DNA of 64,000 bases from Mytilus galloprovincialis (GCF_965363235.1 NC_134847.1:47991305-48055304), one strand, 5' to 3'. Counted from the stretch's first letter, positions 11,781 through 23,576 are shown. The notes: a model not told the origin generated them from the sequence alone. Translations and numbers: made by a program.

Positions 11781-12590
11781 TGGTACAGAGATATGCATAT
11801 GCATTACATAATTGTCAATGTTATCCTGAATTGTCAGTTCATAAATTTAGAAATTATATTCTTCCTTTGCTGAATTGATCTTGTAGTTCTTTTTGTACTA
11901 AGGTACTTATATATCCTGTGTTTTGAAAATTTCAGTTTTTAGAGTAACTGACAAGGTTAGGTCAGAACAGACACCATCAATTTATGAAGTGTTATTTTTA
12001 TTAGAAATACATATACTATGATTGGTTAGGGTTCAACTGGAACACTTTAAAACCAATCAAAGAAAGGTATTTGCACTATGTGACTGATTTTCTAACTAGA
12101 TCGTCAAAGTTTGATAAACTTACGTAATCCCTTTAGATAAAGAGGAAACAAAGTTATTTCTGAAATTTTTCAAGTCAATACTTGAGCAGGAAAATATGTT
12201 GACTCAATTATGCCTAATAACTGAAACATAAATTCCAAAGGTTATTATCAAAATGTAAAAAAACATTTTATAAGTTTTATTTGATGTGTTTTACCACTTG
12301 GTTTTGCAATGGTATTAGGGACTTTCCGTTTTCAATATTCCTCGGAGTTCAGTATTGTTGTTATTTACTTTTTTATAGTTAATTCAGACTTCTTGTCCTA
12401 TATTATCATTGTAATGAAAATAATAATTTTATATTTTGATACTTTGTCATTTTACTATTTCGTTAATAAACGGAACATGTTTCTATACTATGTATGGTTC
12501 AATGTATTGATGCATAGCTAAAGCGGCTAAATATGGCGAAAAATTTGCATATTCAATGTGTCCTACTAATTTTCTAAAAAGTCCTTTAAC
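11781..12590 (+). repeat. Duplicate of 6651-7435 with an inserted R4 fragment
   Basis: It aligns in order with the intronic block 6651-7435. About 90 extra bases at roughly 12280-12375 (with gactttccgttttcaatatt and ctcggagttcagtatt) are absent from the partner and match R4 in reverse, so the partner shows the empty site. No gene was found in the remaining bases up to 13030. Confidence 0.65.
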
Positions 12591-13029
12591 ACAAAAATAA
12601 TGCAAAACCGCATATAAATCTATAAAGAGCCAATTATTAAAAGTTTGAATAATTCATAAACGAATTTGATAAACAGAAAAACTACAACTGCTTTGGAACC
12701 CTTCACCTGGAACATTGGTGTAAAGCTTTAAAATTTATTTTTGTAATATGTAAGTATCGACGCCCGAGTGTTTGATTGATTGTTGGTTGCTGAACGTAGA
12801 GTGACCCGAGTGTTTGAAGAAGTTAACCGAAAATAACAACTAGAGAATAAATACTGAGGTTGAAGGTTATGCTTATGTGCTCGACAGTAATTCAAATATA
12901 TTGGGGATGTCAGGTTTGCTGATGAACGTCGATAAATCATTGGAAAAGCAAAATGGATCGTTATCAACATCTCATATCAAATGTACAACAATGTACTATG
13001 GGGTTAACATAAATCTTCATTTCATTAAG

Positions 13030-13293
13030 GGACCTCGTTGACCAGGCGGTCTGAGTACTTACTACTGTAAACACTAGCCAGTCACACTGAGGTTGTGAGT
13101 TCGAATCCCACTTGTGCGGGTGTACTCGATTCCAATCTTTATTAACTAGGATTGTCAGTTTCCCCATCGAAAGTCGGTATTTTCTCCGGGCAATCCGTCT
13201 TCCTCTACCAATAAAAAATGCTCGCAACGAAATAGCCTAAATGCGGTGCTTAAAAGTGGCGTTAAAACACCTCAAATCAAATCAAATCATTTC
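13030..13293 (+). mobile_element. tRNA-derived SINE
   Basis: The head has an A-box-like tgaccaggcgg and a B-box-like gagttcgaatcccac. The body with tactcgattccaatct and ctccgggcaatcc follows, and it ends in gtggcgttaaaacacc plus a caaat-repeat tail. The order and spacing match the SINE at 5325-5605. The head is a degenerate tRNA, not a functional tRNA gene. Confidence 0.8.
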
Positions 13294-13891
13294 ATGAAAG
13301 TATGTTTTAAATTAATTCTAATTTTCGAGAATACAAATCAATAAAGTTAATCCTTTATTAAGTGTTTGATGTGTACATATAAACGTCAATTTGCTTCCAT
13401 GTGTTGTCAAACATAATCTTTTTGAGATAAAGAGTTAAAACAAGACGAAAAAGGCCTTTAAATTATAATCTTGTAATAATCTAATAGAATTATCTGTCGT
13501 ACAAAAGTCCTTAAATATGTGATATACGTATACAACCTGGCTAAAAAAAATAAATTGAAACACAAAACAAAAACTTTAGTTATGATTCTGGTGAAGGTAA
13601 ACAAATGTTGGTTCTCAACAAACATCACCCTGTCCTAATAATGGGCGAATCTAGACTTTTGAGTTCTTAATTTCAATTATGATGCTACAATTGCAATGAA
13701 TTGGATGAAATAAGAATCGGAAATTGTTTTCATGGTTTAAATGAGACTAAACAACAATACAGAAGGTACACATATGCGATGCTGTTTTTATTTAATGTTC
13801 CATGGTATACATAGTACAAAATCACCATGATAACAAAGTATAGTATTAAACAGCTAATGTTTATTTATATACAGTACATACTTTAAATATG
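13294..13891. other. Intergenic between the SINE and the NHL relics
   Basis: AT-rich; no gene or repeat recognised. Confidence 0.4.
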
Positions 13892-14112
13892 TCAAATAAC
13901 GTCGAAGACCAAAACTGATTTTCCCCATTCGTTGACAATATACAACTTAGTATAGGTTTGGTTAAAGCTTATGGTGACTGGTTGTGTGATTCCATGCTGA
14001 GAATGCAGTGGTATATCTATAACCTTTCTTTCTTTCGTCAGTCTGTGTATGTTGTTCGATCCTTGTCCGCTGACGAGCCAATGGGAGGACGTGCAGCTCT
14101 GGATATGTCATT
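13892..14112 (-). pseudogene. NHL terminal exon, truncated and frameshifted
   Basis: The reverse strand encodes VSGQGSNNIHRL, then GITQPV, then KLYIVNEWGKSVLVFDVI and a stop, which matches the last blade of the 35 kb gene. Upstream, the part that should read TDICSDDNGH is shifted by two extra bases, and the first half of the exon (the acceptor and the block before it) is missing. It would have been the 3' exon for the tandem copies at 14.3-16.2 kb. Confidence 0.75.
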
Positions 14113-14306
14113 AAGGTATCTAAAATAAAAGTATAAATCTGTAGAATAAAAGCATAACGATAAGCATATATACGGGAAAAAAATATGCAGTCATTTATTT
14201 TTGCATTCCAACACAATGACAAATTAACATACATAGCAAACTGTGTGTTTTTTTCCATTTGTAGAAAATAAGATTAAAAATTCTAATCAGTTAATCGATG
14301 ACTTAC

Positions 14307-14752
14307 ATAACATCTGCATAAACAGTGTATATATGCGATTTTCCATAAGTGTTGAACATGTTAAAGCTCAGAAAACATGTATCCACATTTGGAATGGCTG
14401 ATGCACACACCACGGTACGTAGTGCTTAGCTCATTACATGCTGCTTGCAAGGCTACAACCATTCTATCCGGGTCAATTTGTAATGCAGATCTGGTGGTAG
14501 GCTGGGTGATTTAGCCAATATTTTTATTAGTAATAGCCACATCATATGGCTCACTGTCAACCTCAAGCTTGTTTAAATATTTCCCAAGAGAATCAACTAA
14601 AATTAGATTCTTTTGATCATAGTCACATAATAAAATATTTCCCTTTACTGTAGCTGCTATCCCAGTAATTCTGCCAAAGTCATGGTGGAAAGAGCAGTTG
14701 TAAGAAAACCCATGTCTAACGTCTCCTGGTACTGTTAATACCTGTGCCATCC
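14307..14752 (-). pseudogene. NHL exon, tandem copy 1 (nonsense plus frameshift)
   Basis: A 446-nt exon between acceptor tgtag and donor gtaag. The frame opens MAQVLTVPGDVRHG and continues with a blade (GRITGIAA, LILVD). It then hits TAA where copies 2 and 3 have TAC (Tyr of NIGYITQP), a single g-to-t change on the + strand near 14513. Like the other copies it also carries the extra bases near 14410-14420 that shift the frame before CFLSF. Confidence 0.8.
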
Positions 14753-15049
14753 CTACAATATAAGGAAAGAATTATTATGTGTTATAACTCTGACAATTAT
14801 ATATCATGTCATAGGTTAGCTAACAATGGCTATTAAAAAGTATGTACTTTACTTCATATTGCTCTTTTTTCTGCTGTTTAACAACTACAAGAGTTGGCCA
14901 TGTGTCCATATGAATAAGTCTCTGAAATAAAACAACGGAAATTACGCAGTGATTCTATATCTACAAGTAGTTGGTTTTACAAACTGTGTGTTTTTTTCCA
15001 TTTGTAGAAAATAAGATTAAAAATTCTAATCAGTTAATCGATGACTTAC

Positions 15050-15495
15050 ATAACATCTGCATAAACAGTGCATATATGCGATTTTCCATAACTGTTAAAC
15101 ATGTTAAAGCTCAGAAAACATGTATCCACATTTGGAATTGCTGATGCACACACCACGGTACGTAGTGCTTAGCTCATTACATGCTGCTTGCATGGCTACA
15201 ACCATTCTATCCGGGTCAATTTGTAATGCAGATCTGGTGGTAGGCTGGGTGATGTAGCCAATATTTTTATTAGTAATAGCCACATCATATGGCTCACTGT
15301 CAACCTCAAGCTTGTTTAAATATTTCCCAAGAGAATCAACTAAAATTAGATTCTTTTGATCATAGTCACATAATAAAATATTTCCCTTTACTGTAGCTGC
15401 TATCCCAGTAATTCTGCCAAAGTCATGGTGGAAAGAGCAGTTGTAAGAAAACCCATGTCTAACGTCTCCTGGTACTGTTAATACCTGTGCCATCC
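15050..15495 (-). pseudogene. NHL exon, tandem copy 2 (frameshift)
   Basis: The frame runs MAQVLTVPG through QIDPDRMVV to CGYMFSEL and a stop at 15104. Compared with the intact gene at 35-37 kb, four bases are inserted in the stretch reading acgtaccgtgg (coding strand actacgtaccgtgg). After the insertion the correct continuation (CFLSF, then YGKSHICTVYA) is still readable in the +1 frame up to the donor at 15050. The donor phase matches the paralogs. A short truncated product is possible but unproven. Confidence 0.8.
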
Positions 15496-15790
15496 CTACA
15501 ATATAAGGAAAGAATTATGTGTTATAACTCTGACAATTATATATCATGTCATAGGTTAGCTAACAATGGCTATTAAAAAGTATGTACTTTACTTCATATT
15601 GCTCTTTTTTTCTGCTGTTTAACAACTACAAGAGTTGGCCATGTGTCCATATGAATAAGTCTCTGAAATAAAACAACGGAAATTACGCAGTGATTCTATG
15701 TCTACAAGTAGTTGGTTTTACAAACTGTGTGTGTTTTTCCATTTGTAGAAAATAAGATTAAAAATTCTAATCAGTTAATCGATGACTTAC

Positions 15791-16236
15791 ATAACATCTG
15801 CATAAACAGTGCATATATGCGATTTTCCATAACTGTTAAACATGTTAAAGCTCAGAAAACATGTATCCACATTTGGAATTGCTGATGCACGCACCACGGT
15901 ACGTAGTGCTTAGCTCATTACATGCTGCTTGCATGGCTACAACCATTCTATCCGGGTCAATTTGTAATGCAGATCTGGTGGTAGGCTGGGTAATGTAGCC
16001 AATATTTTTATTAGTAATAGCCACATCATATGGCTCACTGTCAACCTCAAGCTTGTTTAAATATTTCCCAAGAGAATCAACTAAAATTAGATTCTTTTGA
16101 TCATAGTCAAATAACAAAATATTTCCCTTTACTGTAGCTGCTATCCCAGTAATTCTGCCAAAGTCATGGTGGAAAGAGCAGTTGTAAGAAAACCCATGTC
16201 TAACGTCTCCTGGTACTGTTAATACCTGTGCCATCC
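15791..16236 (-). pseudogene. NHL exon, tandem copy 3 (frameshift)
   Basis: Same structure as copy 2, with a few substitutions such as Cys to Phe in ILLFDYDQ. It shares the four-base insertion, so the lesion predates the triplication. No further 5' exon was recognised upstream of 16466 on this strand. Confidence 0.8.
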
Positions 16237-16669
16237 CTACAATATAAGGAAAAAATTATTATATGTTATAACGCTGACAATTATATATCATGTCATAGTT
16301 TGGCTAACAATGGCTATTAAAAAGTATGTACTTTACTTCATATTGCTCTTTTTTTTGTTGTTTAACAACTACAAGAGTTGGCCATGTGTCCATATGAATT
16401 AGTCTCTGAAATAAAACAACGGAAATTACGCAGTGATTCTATATCTACAAGTAGTTGGTTTTACAAATAACAATTTAAACAGACGATTTTGGAATATAAA
16501 AAATCGCATGATTACGGAAAATGTGCTTTTTGTATGCATTTGTGTGCCAGTACTAAACGTTAGTCATCGTCAACCTTAACATCTTTGTCTCAAAAACAAA
16601 ATACACTTTAATAACATATATAAATTATATCTGTTCCTAATTGAAGAAAAAAACCCCAACCCAAATTTA

Positions 16670-16830
16670 TTCAAAAAGAGGGACGAAAGATACCAGAGGG
16701 ACAAACTCATAATTCGAAAATAAACTGACAACTCCATGGCTAAAAATAAAAAGGCAAACAGACAAACAATAGTACACACAACACAACATAAAAAATTAAA
16801 GAACAAGCAACACGAACCCTATCAAAACCT
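16670..16830 (+). repeat. Dispersed repeat R8
   Basis: It contains gaaagataccagagggac, aactgacaactccatggc and acaacacaacat. It abuts the retroelement fragment that follows. Confidence 0.6.
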
Positions 16831-16970
16831 AAAGGTGATCTCAGGTGCTCCGGAAGGGTAAGCAGATCCTGCTCCATAATGTGGCAGCCGTCGTGTTGCT
16901 CGTGTTATAGCACATCCGGTAAATACTTTTAATCGGTAGGTCACATTCATGCAAGGGAAGAGGATTATAG

Positions 16971-17370
16971 TTACGACGTAAGGAACTTATCCGATATCAT
17001 TTGTGAAACGGTTATTCCATAACGGTCAGCCAACTCGTAATGGCGTCCGTAAAATGTACGAAGGAATAATTTCAACTTCACCATTTGGAACTCTTGGTTT
17101 GATAGCTTTCTTATGAACAGCAACCCTAAATCAAGAAAGTCATGATAGGAAATACAAGCACAGGAACAATAGGGAAATATATACCCCGTATGCAGGTACT
17201 GCTGGAATGTTGCTACTTAGAAATGAAAAGTTCGCAATTGGAAAGCTGAAATAATCTCTCTTGTCGTAAAGTTTTATTTCCAACCGACCCTCATTGTCAA
17301 TTTCTAGATGTAAGTCAAGACAACTGTAACTGTTGTATCCTTTATCTCTAGTTCGATGGAATTGATGCGT
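16971..17370 (-). pseudogene. C-terminal fragment of a reverse-transcriptase-family protein
   Basis: The reverse strand reads LDLHLEIDNEGRL, then YDKRDYFSFPIANFSFLSS and PAVPAYGVYIS. After one frameshift it reads FLDLGLLFIRKLSNQEF, then TFYGRHYELADRYGITVSQM, and stops at 16971. I remember these motifs as the conserved tail of an abundant bivalve retroelement protein whose upstream part has a YxDD reverse transcriptase. The catalytic part is not present here and the clade is not certain. No start and one frameshift make it a relic. The segment 16830-16970 is its likely 3' flank. Confidence 0.7.
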
Positions 17371-17395
17371 CAACAAATCAAAGGGTTGATAGCAA

Positions 17396-19248
17396 TTCTG
17401 TTATATGATTGTTACTCCAGATTAAATAAGGGTAGGAAAAAAATCAAACACAAAGACGCTAACATGTAGTCAAATTATGAAAATTAAAAAAAAACATCAA
17501 AAAACTAGTGCAGCTTATGGGGAAAATATGGCCATTGTTTTTTATGTTAGTAGTTTTGCTGTCGACATATACAACATATAAAATAAACAAAAAAAAACAT
17601 GGTTTGCTCGTTGCATTCCTGTGATATAATTTTAATAGTCACTGCTATTTTAAACTAGGTTTTGATGTAATGACTACAATAACAGAATGCGCTGCTTACG
17701 TTTCACACATACTTTTTTCTCCGTGTGTCTAATATGGGCTATGCTCGAGATATCAAACAGAAATGTGGGAGTTATACGGATATTATAACCCAACTATAAA
17801 ACTAAACAAACAACACCAAGAAGACACCATAAGTAATCATCCATCGACGAAAAAAATGTTAACACGTTACACGGACTACAGTGATTATGTTTTTGTAATA
17901 TTGTATACTTTGGTTTTCTCATTCACATGTTTGTACATTAAATTTTGACGGAGCCTTCTACGAATAGCTAAGAGGTACATGAATGAAGTTTGCTCATCAG
18001 TGAAGCCAGTAAGGCGACATATAGTTACTAACATCTACGTTTTGTTGCTCTTGGGTGGATAGTTATCTCATTGGCAACCAAACCGCATGTACTTATTCTA
18101 TGATTCTACATCGTATGTACGTTCGTATGTCCTTTCGTGTTCCTAATAAAAGGAGTTAAAAAAATAAAATAACTGTATAATGTCTGTTTATCTTTATCGT
18201 TACTATTCCTTTTTATACTGCACTCATTCTATTTGAGCAGTCAAAATGCGTTGACCGTATATTTCTATGTCATATACAGTCACTGACCTGATATCACTTT
18301 TCCTCATGAATATTTAAATAGAAATTGTCGAAATTATATTTATTTATTCATACGACCTCTACAACCTGTTCTTGCTTCCAATGTAAACAACGATGCGTTT
18401 AACGACTCAAACTTGTTTCTTTTACAATTTTTGGAAAAAAACACATTTCACGTGTTAATATTTTTTGTTTACAACCTATAAATCATTATATCTTATGTTT
18501 ATTGTTGATATTTAGATATTTTAGTCTATAAACAAACGAATTCGTTCACCATTGATTGCGGTTTTCAACAGGTAATGATATACATTTCATCGTGTTGTAT
18601 ATTTCTCTGGCAGTGTGATATGAGGCCTTTTAAAAAGGGGATTTCCCCCAACCTTTAACATGTTTAAATCAAATAATTAACATTCACACACTTAACAACA
18701 ATTGAAAATGGTTTTCTTAGATTGCAGTTGATATGTCAAGTCAATGCACTATTATTGTCTATATATACAGACGAATCACATAACTTAAATATGTCGAACA
18801 TGAAATAAACCATGACACGCCTGAAACAAACTATGTCACCGAATTTAATATAATCCTTAATTGTGTACAAGAGATGCTATTTGTCGGAATGATTGGCGGC
18901 AGTTTTACACAATAACGAGGTATGTTATTAAACAGACAGTAAGCAAACCGCTTTTCTTTAGACATTAGAAACAAATTACAACTTTTGAATTTTGACATAC
19001 GCAAGCATCGTTCTGTGTCAGATTATTACTACATGATACAAATTTTGATAACATATAAGCTATAAACAAAGATACTTACCAGCTGAATTAATTGTCAAAA
19101 GTTCATTTAACAAAATTATTGGATGTTTATATTTTAACATTGATTGTCATCAAAACACTTAACACAGTCATGTCTAACTTAAATTATAAGCCTGGTACCT
19201 TTTGTAACTAATACCATAACCAAAGCATGTCGAAAACAATGTACTTAA
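17396..19248. other. Gene-free AT-rich stretch
   Basis: The only recognisable item is a short piece near 18045-18090 (gatagttatctcattggcaa), resembling the reverse complement of the R3 family opening. No coding exon or structured element is supported in the rest. Confidence 0.45.
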
Positions 19249-19380
19249 AAGTAAAATTACTGAACTCCGAGGAAAATCCAAAACGGAAAGTTCCTTATCA
19301 AATCGCAAAATTAATAGTTCAAACACATCAAACGAATTGATTATAACTCTCATATTCCTGACTTGGTATAGGTATTTTCT
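19249..19380 (+). repeat. Dispersed repeat R4 fragment
   Basis: gaactccgaggaaaatcc and catattcctgacttggtata in the expected order. Confidence 0.65.
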
Positions 19381-19984
19381 TATGGATTTAAACTGGTTTG
19401 AAATGATCCTTAATATAGGATTCGAATGTATTTCAATCGTGTCAATCCGAATATTTCAATATATTCAGATACAATTATCTACTACTTCCCTTGCATTGAG
19501 TATTTCGTATCTCAATTTTCCGGACAAATCAATCTGTTGCAACCATACTGTCATTTCTATTAAAATATATTTAATACTCGTATTGGCAAATTCTACTATG
19601 TAGTGTTTTGTTAACATTGATTGTTTGTTTCTAGTTTATTTTTAGTATGATGTGGTGTTTCTTCAATTCAAGATTATTGATTGTCTACTTGGTATCACCT
19701 TCCCCTTTTCAGACAATGCCTCATGAAAATCTTCATCACTTTTAGTAATCATGCTACTATCTTTATCAATTAGCATACAGTTGAAAAAGATATGTCACAT
19801 ACAATTAGAATATCAAATTAATAAATCACTTACCTGATATGATACGTTTATGTACCTGTGATGCGTCGTGTAATTATGGGAGAAGCTAAACAATTGATTA
19901 ATTCAATATTTATGGAGGCCTTTATGTAACATATCTAATTTTGCAATAACATTCATACTTAGATTTTTCTACCTCAGGAATAGA

Positions 19985-20175
19985 TTACCTTGGCTGAGTT
20001 TGGCAAAACTTATTTAAGAATTTTTGGTCCTTCAATGCCCTTCAATTTCGTTCTTTATTTGGTCTTTTTATCTTCGTTTTGTTCTAGCGTCACGGATGGG
20101 TCTTTTGTAGACGAAATTAGAGTATGGTGCAAAATACCAAATTTCAGTCCTGGTATCTTTGATTAGTTTATTCAA
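19985..20175 (-). repeat. Dispersed repeat R1, 5' part, reverse
   Basis: It reads gtagacgaaattagagt where the GCGCG core should be, then cctggtatctttgatta. It is a decayed copy. Confidence 0.6.
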
Positions 20176-20414
20176 ATTTCTGTCATGTTTTTTTATACTT
20201 GTTTTATATTTCCAGTGAATTTTTTCGAAAATATATGACGTTACATCAGTGAAGGAACATAACGTATATGTGTATTTGCGTCATGCAAATGACTTAACTG
20301 AATTTAAGATTTAAATACCATGATATAAACACTTGATTACCTTCGCTACATTTTACGTAGATATATCTTGTCCAACGTTTGAAAGCGTATCAGTACTGAA
20401 GTTTGTAAATACAT

Positions 20415-20565
20415 AGACAATAACTGTTTAGTGTCTTTAAATATCAGCTATATTTGTACGAGGCTAGAAAACAATGTGTATGCGAGCTTTTAGCGAGCTA
20501 CTACACCTGTTTCGAGCCGAGTACAAATACAGCTGATATTTAAAAATACTAAACAGTTATTGTCT
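20415..20565. mobile_element. Foldback element 1
   Basis: The left arm (agacaataactgtttagt, atcagctatatttgtac) is the near reverse complement of the right arm (gtacaaatacagctgat, aaacagttattgtct). The loop contains gcgagctttt. Total about 150 bp. No coding capacity. Confidence 0.75.
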
Positions 20566-21032
20566 TTATCCTGCAATTAGTTCTGTATATTGTTTGTGAA
20601 TTGAAAGACACAAAAACTAACATATTAAAGGATTTATTTTCGATTTGTAATCCCTTGAGGCCCGCGTAGTAATATCAAAATCACACATTACACTAAAGAC
20701 GGGTTCGCAAAAAAAGAATCTAGAATGGTCAACAATAATACATCGGTCAAGGTGAATAATTATCTATTTTAACATAACAACTAATTTCAACGGTAAAAAC
20801 AAATAACAAAACATTGTCAAATTTGAAACAGAAGTGTACGAGTTGTCCTACGCTTCAGACTTGACATTCACTAAACATGCATGCTGAAATTGACATGATT
20901 GATTTTGTAACACAATCATACACATTCATGTTTTGAAATCGACAATTGTCATCGTCATTGGAATGCAACTGGAATACACATTCTGAGGTCACACAGGTTC
21001 AAACAATACTCAGTCCGGCAGTGGGCGGAGCT

Positions 21033-21330
21033 TTAAATAATAAAATCAACGGTACCAATTTTGTTGCACCAGATGCGCATTTCGACAATATATGTCTCTT
21101 CAGTGATGCTCGTGGCCAAAATATTTGAAATCCAAAGCTTATATAAAAGATGAAGAGCTATAATCCAAAAGGTAAAAAAAAGTATAGCCAAATTCGTGAA
21201 AGGAATAGAGCTTTGCATGAGGGAGATACATTCCTTAATTTATAATAATTTCTAATATTTTGTAACAGCAAATTTTAATAACACAAAAAATCCGTATTTT
21301 CATGCCAGTACCGAAGCGATATCTGTATAG
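21033..21330 (+). repeat. Dispersed repeat R2, truncated at the 3' end
   Basis: It opens aaaatcaacggtaccaat and contains atttcgacaatatatgtc and ctcgtggccaaaatatttga. It stops at catgccagtaccgaagcg before the shared 3' block. A fragment of R1 (gtagacgaaacgcgcgtctg) lies separately at 21503-21560. Confidence 0.75.
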
Positions 21331-21677
21331 TATACAGATAAAGCATAGCGATATCTGTAGGGCTGTATCCGTATAGTAGGACACCCAATTGCAGGATAAA
21401 TGCATATATTTGTATAGATATCGTATTTCCTCTCTGTCTTAAAACGGCATAGAACTACAAAATTATTGTGTCACAATATTTGTGACTTTTTAGCACAATA
21501 GCTGTTATTACTGATGAGTCTTTTGTAGACGAAACGCGCGTCTGGCGTATATACTAAATTTAGTCCATGAGATTATCTGATACCAGAAATAAAAAGCAGT
21601 TTCAAAAAAGGACCAAGACATGCAAAAAAAAAATGAACTTGGACATTTGACACATATAATAATTATAATATTTCAAT

Positions 21678-21727
21678 CACATATTATGCAATTTTGAATT
21701 GTTTTATGAATAATTGCATAATATGTG
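21678..21727. repeat. Perfect 16-bp inverted repeat
   Basis: cacatattatgcaatt at 21678-21693 and its exact reverse complement at 21712-21727, separated by 18 bases. The whole is AT-rich. Confidence 0.6.
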
Positions 21728-22049
21728 CCCCGTTAAACGTTTTGTCTTGCATAACACATTCATACGACGGCAATTACTTCGAAAATTATAGCTATCTCGT
21801 TACATCGTAGCTATTGAAATCTTTTTTTTTATTCAATCACGATTGTGACCTTCTGTTTATCGTCACACCCGTAACGATACAGCTAAAAAAAATACAACTC
21901 AATACATGAAAATCTAAAATCATTCATCAAAAAATTATTTTAAAGTAAAGATAAATTTTTAATTTTTTTTAAAAGAAAATCAACAGAAGAGCTTCAATTT
22001 CAAGGAAATAAAAATGCAATAAAAAGTAAGTATTATACATTAAAATACA

Positions 22050-22490
22050 TACTAACGGAAGGATTGTGCCTGATGTTCATATGATGAAATCATAATCTTG
22101 TGCCTGATGTTCATTTGATGAAATCATAATCTTTCAGTCAGTTTAATTGAAGTCTGAAGCTGGCATGTCATTTAACTGCTAGTAGTCTGTTGTTATGTAT
22201 GCGTTATTGTCATTTTGTTTATTTTCTTTGGTTACATCTTCTGACATCAGACTCGGACTTCTCTTAAACTGAATTTTAATGTGCGTATTGTTATGCGTTT
22301 ACTTTTCTACATTGGTTAGAGGTATAGGGGAAGGGTTGAGACCTCACAAACATGTTTAACCCCGCCGCATTTTTGCGCCTGTCCAAAGTCAGGAGCCGCT
22401 GGCCTTTGTTAGTCTTGTATTATTTTAATTTTAGTTTCTTGTGTACAATTTGGAAATTAGTATGACGTTCATTATCACTGGATTTGTTTG
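22050..22490 (+). repeat. Dispersed repeat R5, uninterrupted 5' and middle part
   Basis: It opens ggaaggattgtgcctgatgt and ends near cgttcattatcact. The first 34 bases are duplicated in tandem at 22070-22135. At 22373-22396 it reads gcgcctgtccaaagtcagga, which is the empty counterpart of the hAT insertion site at 48 kb. Confidence 0.8.
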
Positions 22491-23078
22491 TAATTAGTTG
22501 TATTCTTTTTGTATATGACACTGGATGTAATAGACCAAAACAAGAAAACGCCCGTTCACATGCTGTTAAAAGCGCTTGTAACTAAATGGTGTCTTTTGGT
22601 ATCATGTTCATCATATTTGTATTTTGTTCATTGTTTTGTACTTAAATCAGGTCGTAAGTTTCCCGTTTGAGTTGTTTTGCATTTGTCATGTAGGGGCCTT
22701 TCATAGCTTATTATGCAGTATGGGTTTTACTCATTGTTGAAGGCCGTCCGATGTACTATAGTCGTTTAGCCATTTGGTTTCTGATTAAGATTTGTTTCAT
22801 TGTTAATCATACCACGTCTACTTATTTGTATAAGCATGTCCCTATTGTACTTCAATGTATTGAGAGATAAAAATTGAAGTATCGGCAAATGTATACTAAT
22901 TGCAGACAGACAGATAAGAAAGTGTACACACGTTAAAACTCGTCGGACAGACGAACAAAGTGTTTTTAATATAACTCTACTTCTAGACAAACAAATACGC
23001 CAATATTCATACGTATACGCCGTAAAAAAAGGTCATGTAACTTATCTATTGATAAAGACATCGTTCAATATTATTCTC
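22491..23078. other. Intergenic left flank of the Ngaro-type element
   Basis: No gene seen. The last bases before the element read tattctc, then the shared ttat. Confidence 0.4.
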
Positions 23079-23452
23079 TTATTGAATATATCGTTTGATC
23101 AAAATTATCACTTGGTGTAAATTAACCAATTATCAGAATTGACGAACAGACGCCATTGATGCCTTGATTTGAATTTCACTACAACAAATAACAAACACTG
23201 ATTTGGTTTGGATATTGAATTGTCATGGCAACATTTAATCAAAATTCATTCATAAAACAACAACAACTGTTACAACAACAGTACACAACCAAAATATTTG
23301 TCAATCAATAAAATGTTGATGACGATTGAACTAATCATTGTATCACAGCTGGGCGATCCAAAGCTGGTGTACTGAAGGGCGGTCCATTCAGCAATATTTC
23401 AGAATTAGCAGCTGGGCTATCCATAGTCTGCATAAAATGAAGTAAATTTCGC
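23079..23452 (-). repeat. Split direct repeat B2 of the Ngaro-type element
   Basis: Identical over its 374 bases to 23771-24144. Its outer end begins ttattgaatatatcg on the + strand, and ttat is shared with the other element ends. Confidence 0.9.
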
Positions 23453-23576
23453 TCCGGTTGTGTGACTGCTTCAGCATGTTACCATGACGGATATTTGTAT
23501 GAAGACTGGAGCATCTGAAAAATAAATAAAACCAGCAGCAAACAAAGTTCAATTCTTAAGGGTGGGAGAGGATGGG

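Larger units (their letters stand above)
14237..16466 (-). repeat. Three-fold tandem array of about 743-bp units carrying one NHL exon each
   Basis: Units are 14237-14979, 14980-15720 and 15721-16466, each opening (on +) with caaactgtgtgt and differing by only a few bases. Each holds an NHL exon and, upstream on the minus strand, an open stretch bounded by tttcag and gtaaag that reads RLIHMDTWPTLVVVKQQKK. In all three units the phase of that putative exon does not fit the next exon unless one base was lost at its donor. Confidence 0.85.

Noticed and set aside
13085..13125. Possible tRNA gene
   Set aside because: The A and B boxes belong to a SINE head. A closed cloverleaf is not present and the body continues into the SINE core and tail.
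14511..16234. Three functional intronless NHL genes
   Set aside because: All three share a frameshift, copy 1 also has a nonsense codon, and each ends at a splice donor matching the intact paralogs.
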